From assembly GCA_024276955.1 (NCBI GenBank), contig JAJRWE010000163.1:1-43724 (forward strand): a DNA stretch of 43,724 nucleotides. The letters run 5' to 3'. A model generated the notes under the pieces. That model did not search any database. It saw only the letters and a list, made by a program, of their open reading frames with translations, and was not told the DNA's origin. Position 1 is the stretch's first letter; every line of letters begins with the position of its first letter. Source of the DNA: Gammaproteobacteria bacterium (lineage in GTDB: Bacteria > Pseudomonadota > Gammaproteobacteria > SZUA-152). Both the position numbers and the translations under genes were made by a program. Below, in pieces: positions 1 to 8,089 of the stretch.

Positions 1-194
1 ATTGATTTGTTTTTCTTTGTTTTCTTTGTTTTTCTCCGTGCCCTCTGCGCATCTGTGGCAAGCAAGGCGTATTTCGCGGGCATGGCCCGCTCCGACAAAA
101 ACTCTTGGGAACAGGCGGGTCAAAAACCTGAATCATTACCCCGCCCTCGGGTATAATCCCCGCCCGTTGTAAACCGAAAACGAGGTGAGACATC

Positions 195-521
195 ATGATG
201 AAAGGTGGTATCGGCAAGCTCATGAAGCAGGCCCAGGAAATGCAGGAAAACATGAAGAAGGCCCAGGAAGAGCTGGCCAATATGGAGGTCACCGGCCAGT
301 CCGGCGGCGGTATGGTTAGCGTGGTTATGACCGGGCGCCATGACCTCAAGCGCGTCTCCATCGACGACAGCCTGATGGGCGATGACAAGGAAATGCTCGA
401 AGACCTTCTGGCCGCTGCGGTAAACGATGCCGTGCGTCAGGTGGAGGCCAACACACAGGAAAAGATGTCCGGCATGACGGCAGGCATCAACCTCCCCGAT
501 GGCTTTAAGATGCCGTTCTAA
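195..521 (+). CDS. ybaB: YbaB/EbfC family nucleoid-associated protein
   Basis: 108 aa [26 protein letters not shown]...[12 protein letters not shown]-type C-terminus typical of YbaB/EbfC; precedes recR. Confidence 0.95.
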   Translation: MMKGGIGKLMKQAQEMQENMKKAQEELANMEVTGQSGGGMVSVVMTGRHDLKRVSIDDSLMGDDKEMLEDLLAAAVNDAVRQVEANTQEKMSGMTAGINLPDGFKMPF

Positions 522-557
522 CTCACTGTTATTAATTAATTATTACCGCCAACAATC

Positions 558-1154
558 TTGGAATTCAGCCCCCTTATCAACCGCCTCATCGAGGATCTGC
601 GCTGCCTGCCCGGCGTCGGCCCGAAGTCGGCGCAGCGCATGGCCTTTCACCTGCTGGAACACGACCGCGATGGCGCCGTGCAACTCGCCCGATCCCTGCA
701 GGAGGCGGCGGAAAAGATCGGCCACTGCCACCACTGCCGCACCCTGAGTGAAACGGACACCTGCCCGTTGTGCGCCAACGCCACCCGCGACCACGGTCTG
801 CTGTGCGTGGTGGAATCCCCCGCCGATGTGCGCGCCATCGAGCAGTCCACCGCCTACCGTGGCCTGTACTTCGTGCTCATGGGCCACCTCTCGCCACTGG
901 ACGGCATCGGCCCGGCGGAGATCGGCCTGGACCAGTTGGAGACACGTCTGGCCAGCGGCGGCATCAGCGAGGTGATCCTCGCCACCAACCCTACCGTGGA
1001 GGGTGAAGTCACCGCCCATTACATCAGCGACATGGTGCATGTCCAGGGCATCCGCAGTACCCGCATCGCCCATGGCGTGCCCCTCGGCGGCGAGCTGGAA
1101 TACGTCGATGGTGGCACCCTCTCTCACGCCTTTGCCGGTCGTCGCGAAATCTGA
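558..1154 (+). CDS. recR: Recombination protein RecR (TTG start)
   Basis: 198 aa; [17 protein letters not shown], Cys4 zinc finger [16 protein letters not shown], Toprim region; downstream of ybaB. Confidence 0.96.
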   Translation: MEFSPLINRLIEDLRCLPGVGPKSAQRMAFHLLEHDRDGAVQLARSLQEAAEKIGHCHHCRTLSETDTCPLCANATRDHGLLCVVESPADVRAIEQSTAYRGLYFVLMGHLSPLDGIGPAEIGLDQLETRLASGGISEVILATNPTVEGEVTAHYISDMVHVQGIRSTRIAHGVPLGGELEYVDGGTLSHAFAGRREI

Positions 1155-1257
1155 TCCGTTGATCCGCCCCTGCTCGGTGGGTCACTAAAGATCCCTCCCC
1201 CTCTGCCGCTGAGAAGGCAGACCGTAGCAACACATCCATACCTTGCCGAGGGGCTGC

Positions 1258-1974
1258 ATGTACGACAATCTGGTGGAGAATCTGCACGATGAACTGGTGA
1301 TGCGTTATGCGCCACTGGTGAAGCGCATTGCCTACCATTTGAAGGCCCGCCTGCCCGCCACGGTGCTGGTGGATGACCTGCTGCAGGCCGGCATGATCGG
1401 CCTGCTGGAGGCGGCGAAAAAATACGATGCCAATCAGGGCGCCAGCTTCGAGACCTATGCCGGCATCCGCATCCGCGGCTCGATGCTGGACGAGCTGCGC
1501 CGCAACGACTGGGCACCGAAGTCGGTACACCGCAAGGTGCGCGATATCACCCGTGCGATTCGTGAGATCGAAAACCGCGAAGGTCGCGACGCGCGCGACG
1601 AAGAGGTCGTCGAGGCCTTGGGCATCAGCAAGACGGAATATTTCAAGACCCTGCAGGATGTCTCCACCCACCGGGTGCTGAGCTGGGACGAGATCGGCAT
1701 CGACGAGGACGCCATCGGCCAGTCCATCATGGACACCAAGCCCGGCGTGCAGGACCAGCTGGAGAAACAGCATTTCCGCGAACGTCTTTCCGAGGCCATT
1801 GCCACCCTGCCGGAGCGGGAAAAGATGACCGTGGCTCTGTACTATGAATCCGAACTCAATCTGCGCGAGATCGGCGGTGTGCTCAACGTCAGTGAATCCC
1901 GCGTCAGTCAGTTATTGAGTCAGGCACATATTCGCCTGCGGGCTCGCATGAAGGACTGGATTGCGCAACAATAG
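1258..1974 (+). CDS. fliA: RNA polymerase sigma factor, FliA/sigma-28 family
   Basis: LVDDLLQAGMIGLLEAAKKYD, RIRGSMLDELRRNDWAPKSV, LPEREKMTVALYYESELNLREIGGVLNVSESRVSQL match FliA regions 2-4. Confidence 0.9.
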   Translation: MYDNLVENLHDELVMRYAPLVKRIAYHLKARLPATVLVDDLLQAGMIGLLEAAKKYDANQGASFETYAGIRIRGSMLDELRRNDWAPKSVHRKVRDITRAIREIENREGRDARDEEVVEALGISKTEYFKTLQDVSTHRVLSWDEIGIDEDAIGQSIMDTKPGVQDQLEKQHFRERLSEAIATLPEREKMTVALYYESELNLREIGGVLNVSESRVSQLLSQAHIRLRARMKDWIAQQ

Positions 1975-2004
1975 ACGTTTGCCGCCACTGCAGACAATCC
2001 AGCC

Positions 2005-2472
2005 ATGCCCTGTTCCACATTCCAGCCCGTGATACGCAAGCGCCGCCTGCACAACGCCACGCGCCTGCACGAACGCAATTTCTCCAAGTTGCTGCTGGTC
2101 ATTCCGGGTATCCGCGACATCACCACCCCGCTCTTCCTGCAGGGCCGTGGCGACACACGCCTGGCCGTGGAAGTCCTGGAGAAAAGCAAATACACCACCA
2201 CCCTTTCCCTGCAACTGCAACAATGCAGCAGCAGCCGCCGCTGGCTGCCCTCCCTGCACATGAAAGTCCGTACCTACCACGATGTCCATGTCGCCGAAGT
2301 CCTGGCCTTTCAGGGCCATCACCGCCTGGATTCCCGCTATACTTACCCCAATCCACGCATGTATCACCGCGACGAAAAATGGCAACTCAACCACTTTCTC
2401 GGCGACTGGCTCGACCACTGTCTGCGCAGTCGTTGCATTTTTCGCGATGAAATTCAACCTATTGACGCCTGA
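2005..2472 (+). CDS. DUF1249 family protein
   Basis: 155 aa ORF; YTYPNPRMYHRDEKWQLNHFLGDWLDHCL motif of DUF1249 proteins. Confidence 0.8.
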   Translation: MPCSTFQPVIRKRRLHNATRLHERNFSKLLLVIPGIRDITTPLFLQGRGDTRLAVEVLEKSKYTTTLSLQLQQCSSSRRWLPSLHMKVRTYHDVHVAEVLAFQGHHRLDSRYTYPNPRMYHRDEKWQLNHFLGDWLDHCLRSRCIFRDEIQPIDA

Positions 2473-2473
2473 A

Positions 2474-2940
2474 GCTAGAATCCGCAATTGACCGCTTCGA
2501 GGTAAGTCTAAGCACATGGGAATAAACAAACTTATCTAAAAGCGAGACTTCACCTGCCGAGTGAGGACGCTACGACCTGCCCATCCGCTCTGAGCGCCCG
2601 CCTGACTATGCAAAAAAATCGTTAAGGAACAAAGCCATTAACTCATTTTTTTGCCTGCATGGACGCAGGTAAGGGGCGTGAGCAGGAGCGGAAGCTTTGC
2701 CTGCATGGAGAAGGTGAGACCGGGAACCGGTCGAGAGGTTGGCCTGGGCCACGCAGGTACCAAAAGTAGGCGCCCTGAGGCGGGGGGCGTAAGCAGGAGC
2801 GGAAGCTTTAGATACGCCAGACGAACACTCAGAACCAGTGGACAGCACCGCAAGATCAAAAACCAAACAGGTATTTGGTTTAGATACGCCAGACGAACAC
2901 TCAGAACCAGTGGACAGGCCGCTCAACTGATTAATCTAGG
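2474..2940 (-). mobile_element. MITE-like element, copy 1 (expanded, with internal duplications)
   Basis: Shares end and internal sequence with 6846-7085 in opposite orientation; intact right TIR gattaatctagg, degenerate left TIR gctagaatc; ~220 bp extra internal sequence. Confidence 0.8.
2816..2918. repeat. Duplicated arm within MITE copy 1
   Basis: gccagacgaacactcagaaccagtggacag at 2816-2845 and again at 2888-2917. Confidence 0.95.
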
Positions 2941-3059
2941 ATATTGAACAATCCAGACAAACAGCACCTCAAGAACAAGCCGAACTGTTCCGATAAGTCA
3001 TTGTGTGGCGATGAAATGTGTAATGATGGAAATCGTGGCTATGACACAAGAAGGTAACT

Positions 3060-4070
3060 ATGTATAGATGGGCCAAATACATCATTTTAGTCCTGGCAAT
3101 GGTGTTCAGTAACACGGCAGCCCTGGCAGCTGTAGATTACATTCTGTAACAGAAATTCCACGCTGAACTTGCCAAGGCCGAACAGGGTGACGCCAAGGCG
3201 CAATACGCTATTGGTGAGATGTATGAAAAAGGCAGGGGCGTCGAAAGGGATCCGCGCCAGGCCTTCAGTTGGTACAGCAAAGCCACCCAGAAAGGCAACA
3301 TAAAGGCTGAATACAAGCTGGGTGTGGCCTATCTGAACGGCAATGGCATCCGCAAGAATTTCCAAAAGGCCTATGACTGGCTCAAGAAATCCGGCAACAA
3401 GGGATATGTGCGCGCCCAATACTACCTGGGGACGCTCTATGAAAACGGTCTGGGTACGACTCAGGATCTTGATAAAGCCCTGCAATGGTACAAGCGGGCC
3501 CTCAGAGGAGGCTATGATGTGGCCGCCACTGGCATGCAGCGCGTAACCCAGTTGCAAAAGCAGCAACAAGAGAAGCTCGCCCTCCTTCGCCAGACAGCTC
3601 TTAATGTGGCAAAAAAACTGGAGAAAAAAGCCGTGGAGACAAAGTCGGCGGCACCCCCAACAACACCCACGCCGCTGAGTACTAAGCAGCGGATACAGGC
3701 CGGTGGCTGGCAAAAACGCGGCAAGGCGGTCGAATACCTGCCCTCTGCCTCCACCCACTGCAAGGATTTGGGCAACCGCATAGAGTGTGAATCAAAGGCT
3801 CTGACGCGTAATATTGGCATGGCGGATATCGACTTTCAGACCAAATCCACCCTGTCACGCTTCAAGGAAGATGGTTCATTCACAATCTCATACCGAAATA
3901 ATGTGCTGAAAATCACCATCACCGATGAGGAGTTCGCCAGCTCCGGGGCGAAGCTCCCTGTGCGCGAGGGCTGGCAGGAAACGGAGCACACACTGACCTG
4001 TATTTTTGAAGATGACACACATCTGAACTGCAAGAAAAACAAGCTGCGCAACATAAAATTGCACCGTTAG
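3060..4070 (+). pseudogene. Sel1-repeat (SLR/TPR-like) protein with signal peptide, interrupted by in-frame TAA at 3147-3149
   Basis: MYRWAKYIILVLAMVFSNTAALAAVDYIL*QKFHAELAKAEQGDAKAQYAIGEMYEKGRGV...; ORF 3219-4070 is in the same frame as the upstream signal peptide. Confidence 0.75.
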
Positions 4071-4090
4071 TACATGACACTACACTGGAT

Positions 4091-6718
4091 TTAAGCGGCG
4101 AGCTGCCTGGCCAGGGATTCCAGACCCTCACGGTCGTGCAGGATTGTCTCCCAGAGACCAACCACGCAATCGGTATCGATACCGAGGTGTTTCACCACCC
4201 CATCCAGCCGTTCAGCGCGAAGCTCATCCCCGGCCTCATGGTCCAGCAGGATATCCGCCACCTGCAGCAGATAAACATAGTCCGCAAAATCTCCGCTATA
4301 GTCCGCGCTATGATGCCGGGAAACCGCAGAAATCACCTCTTCGGGCAATTGCCAGGACCGCAGCAATTGCTCACCAATGAATGCATGATCCATTCCCAGC
4401 ACACGGTTCTCAATATCCACGCGTGGGGTATCCGGCGACTGCAATTGACAGTCGGCAATGGCTTCACAGGCCTCCGCGAACTGACTCACCAGGAACAGAT
4501 GGCCGATATCACGCAGCAGGGCCGACAGATAGGCCAGTCCGGGTTTGACGCGCTTGCGCAGGGGGCGCTGTGAGGCCAGTGCCTGGGCCATGGATCCGGC
4601 GGCCACCGCCTTCCACCAGAAACCTTCGCGTGCCAGCATGGCCTTGCCGCTGGCCGGCAGAGATCCCATGGCCACCAGCCCCAGTGCAATGCCCATGACG
4701 CCGTCGTAACCCAGCACGGTGATCACCGCTTTTTCGATGGACTCAATGCGCCCCTGAAATCCGAAAAATGGGGCATTGGCATAGCGGATAATCTGCGCCG
4801 CAAGGGCAGGATCACTGCCAATAATATCGCTCAGATCCTGGACATGGGCGTCCGGATCCTGCATCAAGTGCAGCAGCTTCTGCCCTACCTCGGACATCAC
4901 CGGCAAGCCATCACTGGTTTTAAGTGCCGCAGAAATCTGTTTTTTCCAGGGGGCATGAATATCGATAACCTCCGCCGTAGTGGAAGCCTTCCATTTCAAG
5001 TTACCCTGGCGCAGCCTGACGGTCATTTCATCAACTGGCAACGGCTTGCTGTAATAATAGCCCTGCACATAAGTGCAATTCAGTTTGCGCAGGTAGGCCT
5101 CCTGGCCGGCCCCCTCCACACCTTCCGCCACCGTTTCCAGCCCCAGAGAATGGGCAAGGTGAACGATGGAATGGGTAATCGCCGCTGACTCACGATCAAC
5201 CATGACATCTTTGACGAAACTGCGATCAATCTTCAGTGTATCAATGGGGAATCGTTGCAGATAGCTGAGTGAGGAATAGCCCGTGCCAAAGTCGTCGATA
5301 GCGATGCGCACACCGAGACCCCGCAGTGCGGTAAGGATCTCAATGGTGGCCTTGGGGGTATTCATGGTGGCGCCTTCGGTGATTTCGAGTTCCAGCCAGC
5401 GCGACTCCAGGCCGGTTTCCTGCAAGGCCACCCGTACCATTTCGACCAGACTATGTTCATCGCCAAACTGCAGTGCGGAGAGATTTACCGCCACCCGCAC
5501 TGGCGCCAGGCCCTGCTGTTGCCAAGCCTTGTTCTGGGCACAGGCAGTCCGTAGCACCCATTCCCCCAGCGAAATAATCATGCCACTGGATTCGGCCAAG
5601 AGAATAAAATCCAGCGGTGGGATCATGCCCAGCTGAGGATGCTCCCAGCGCAGTAACGCCTCCAGGGCCTTCACCGTACCCGTCTTCGAATCAAGGATGG
5701 GCTGGTAGTGGATGGAAAATTCACCTCGTTCCATGGCATGACGCAGATCGGCTTCCAGAGTGAGGCGACGGATCTCTTCTGCATGGATCTTGGCATTGAA
5801 GAAGCGCAGGCAGGCACGGCCCTGCTGTTTGGCCGTGTACATCGCTGCATCGGCGTGCTTCATCAACAAACTGGCATCCACGCCATCGCTGGGATAAATA
5901 GCAATGCCGATACTGGGCGTGCAGGCCACCAACTGCTCTTTCAAGACGATAGGCTGCGACAGGGACTTCAGAATCTGACGCGCAACTTTTTCCGCATTGG
6001 CCGGGGAACCGATCCCCGTCAGCACACAGCCAAACTCATCACCACCCAAGCGGGCAAGAATATCACGGCCACGCACACCGGCCGTCAGCCGCTCACTCAC
6101 CTGCTTCAGCAGACGATCACCGGCATCATGGCCGTAGGTATCATTGACTGATTTGAAACGATCAAGATCGATGAACAGCACCGCCAATTTTTCTGTATTG
6201 CGCTCTGCCTGCAGCAGACTGGCGGTCAGACGATCACGAAACAGGGCACGATTGGGCAATCCGGTGAGCGGGTCATGGGTTGCCAGGTGCTCCTGATCCA
6301 GCCGGGCCGCCGCCAGTTCACCCCGCAGTTGGCGGCGTTCGATGGTAAATTCCAGTGTGCGCACCAGCAACCGAGGATTGGTTTCGCCACGCAGCAGATA
6401 GTCCGTCGCACCTGCCGCACACAGGCCCCTGGCCTGTGCCTCTTGTGCAGGGTTGGCCAGCAGAATCAGGGGCGTGTCAGGCAGATGCTGATTCTGCCAT
6501 TGCTTCAGATCCCCGGTTTTACCGCCAAAACAGGTCATGTCAACAATCACGGCATCGAAGTGACCAGCACCGACAATCGATTCTGCCGCCGACAGATCAG
6601 CCGCATGGATCAGCCCAAAACAGCCTTTTCCTGCACTGCGCAGGGCATCGACGACCCAGCGGACATTGCCGGCATTACCCTCAACCAGCAGAACCCTGGC
6701 AGAAACTTCAGGCTTCAT
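4091..6718 (-). CDS. Degenerate REC - GGDEF - EAL - HDOD protein
   Basis: GGDEF active site RLGGDEF with RGRD I-site, EALLRWEHP EAL motif, C-terminal HDOD-like region (LPVMSEVGQKLLHLMQDPDAHVQDLSDIIGSDPALAAQIIRYAN). Confidence 0.92.
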   Translation of the reverse strand: MKPEVSARVLLVEGNAGNVRWVVDALRSAGKGCFGLIHAADLSAAESIVGAGHFDAVIVDMTCFGGKTGDLKQWQNQHLPDTPLILLANPAQEAQARGLCAAGATDYLLRGETNPRLLVRTLEFTIERRQLRGELAAARLDQEHLATHDPLTGLPNRALFRDRLTASLLQAERNTEKLAVLFIDLDRFKSVNDTYGHDAGDRLLKQVSERLTAGVRGRDILARLGGDEFGCVLTGIGSPANAEKVARQILKSLSQPIVLKEQLVACTPSIGIAIYPSDGVDASLLMKHADAAMYTAKQQGRACLRFFNAKIHAEEIRRLTLEADLRHAMERGEFSIHYQPILDSKTGTVKALEALLRWEHPQLGMIPPLDFILLAESSGMIISLGEWVLRTACAQNKAWQQQGLAPVRVAVNLSALQFGDEHSLVEMVRVALQETGLESRWLELEITEGATMNTPKATIEILTALRGLGVRIAIDDFGTGYSSLSYLQRFPIDTLKIDRSFVKDVMVDRESAAITHSIVHLAHSLGLETVAEGVEGAGQEAYLRKLNCTYVQGYYYSKPLPVDEMTVRLRQGNLKWKASTTAEVIDIHAPWKKQISAALKTSDGLPVMSEVGQKLLHLMQDPDAHVQDLSDIIGSDPALAAQIIRYANAPFFGFQGRIESIEKAVITVLGYDGVMGIALGLVAMGSLPASGKAMLAREGFWWKAVAAGSMAQALASQRPLRKRVKPGLAYLSALLRDIGHLFLVSQFAEACEAIADCQLQSPDTPRVDIENRVLGMDHAFIGEQLLRSWQLPEEVISAVSRHHSADYSGDFADYVYLLQVADILLDHEAGDELRAERLDGVVKHLGIDTDCVVGLWETILHDREGLESLARQLAA

Positions 6719-6845
6719 CAAAACTCCAGACCACACATGTATTATTACTGAAACAGGGATGGCCAGTTCATTGTGGAATGTCAGGCTGGCCCTGTGAAGT
6801 TCTTCGTTATGCCAACTTGTCGGCAGCAGACCTCTGCTTCTTTAA

Positions 6846-7085
6846 CCTAGATTAATCGGTTGAACGGCCTGCCCAGTGGTTCTGAGTGTTCGTCTGACGT
6901 AGCAAAAAATGAGTTAATGGCCCTTGCTCCTTAACGAGTTTTTTTGCATAGTCAGGTGGGCACTCAGAGCTGCTGGGCAGGTCGTAGCGTCCTCACCCTG
7001 CAGGTGAAAAGTCTGGCATTCAGGTGAATTCGTTGATGACCATACACTTAGATTTACCTCGAAGCGGTCAACTGATTAATCTAGG
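6846..7085 (+). mobile_element. MITE-like element, copy 2 (240 bp, intact TIRs)
   Basis: cctagattaatcggttgaacgg ... gcggtcaactgattaatctagg TIRs; flanked by tttaa at 6841-6845 and 7086-7090 (5-bp putative TSD). Confidence 0.85.
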
Positions 7086-7252
7086 TTTAAGGGAAAATAG
7101 CCTACAAAAACAAAAATTTACCAACCTGAACGGCAGATAAGCAGGCAGGCTCCTTGGTCGGCGGAAATCCGCTATAATCTGCAGCTATGAACCTAGGTTG
7201 AACATCCATTTCAATAAATCGCGCTTCCAGATTAATAAAGCAGAAAAACAAC

Positions 7253-7283
7253 AAAAAACCCATCTGCAGCACGTACAGATGGG
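7253..7283 (-). terminator. Rho-independent terminator downstream of adk
   Basis: minus strand CCCATCTG-TACGTGCTG-CAGATGGG followed by TTTTTTG. Confidence 0.85.
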
Positions 7284-7368
7284 CCAATCTAATCCTGGTT
7301 ATCGTGACAGAGACAAGAGGCCTCTGCGAGGGGCTACCATCCCCCAACAGATAGGCTAAATATAGCGC

Positions 7369-8022
7369 CTATCGCATCCCCAGCTTTTCTTCGATTGCCG
7401 CCAAAACCACTTCACTGGGACCTGCCGCATCGACATTCAGCAGCAGGTCTTCATTTTCATAGAAGCCAATGAGTGGTGTGGTCTTTTCATTATAAGTTTC
7501 CAGCCGATGCGAGATGGCCTCTGCGGTCTCATCATCACGCTGGATAACCGGACTGCCACATTTGTCACAGATACCTGCCTGTTTGGGGGGATTGCTTTTG
7601 ACATTGTAAATTGCCTGGCAATCAGCATTGGAGCAGGTGCGGCGAGTGGTCAGGCGCTCCAGGATCACCTCACGCTCAAGATTGAAATTGACCGCCATAT
7701 CCAGTTCGATACCCAGCTTTTCCAGCAGACTCTTGAGCGCTTCGGCCTGGGGAATCGTGCGCGGAAAACCATCCAGCAAAAAGCCCTTCTCACAATCCGG
7801 CTCCTGGAGACGCTGCGCCATAATGTCCATGATGAGATCATCCGGCACAAGGTCACCCGATTTCATCAGAGACTCTATCTGCTTGCCCAGCTTGCTACCT
7901 GCTGCCACGGCGCCGCGGAGAATGTCACCGGTGGAAATCTGCACCGAACCATCCAGTTCAGTCAACAGTTTTGCCACTGTGCCCTTACCAGCACCCGGGG
8001 CGCCTAAAAGTATCAATTTCAC
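7369..8022 (-). CDS. adk: Adenylate kinase with Cys4-type LID
   Basis: MKLILLGAPGAGKGT, LDGFPRTIPQAEAL; LID CSNADC...CDKC. Confidence 0.97.
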   Translation of the reverse strand: MKLILLGAPGAGKGTVAKLLTELDGSVQISTGDILRGAVAAGSKLGKQIESLMKSGDLVPDDLIMDIMAQRLQEPDCEKGFLLDGFPRTIPQAEALKSLLEKLGIELDMAVNFNLEREVILERLTTRRTCSNADCQAIYNVKSNPPKQAGICDKCGSPVIQRDDETAEAISHRLETYNEKTTPLIGFYENEDLLLNVDAAGPSEVVLAAIEEKLGMR

Positions 8023-8089
8023 TTAAGTTACCTCTTTTTTATCGTTAGAACAGAATGGCACAAGTTCAACTCAAACCTCCTGACAGTGA

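Noticed and set aside
1-35. T-rich ttgtttttctttgttttc tract as a regulatory repeat
   Set aside because: At the window edge; simple low-complexity sequence with no supporting context
2650-2920. Possible CRISPR array
   Set aside because: Repeat copies are few, unequal in length and irregularly spaced; they match the MITE arm
2606-2926. ORF with repeated LSTGSECSSGVSK motifs
   Set aside because: The repeats are the translated duplications within MITE copy 1; no independent coding evidence
7192-7203. cctaggttgaac resembling a MITE terminal repeat
   Set aside because: Only a short partial match with no partner end or TSD; treated as coincidence
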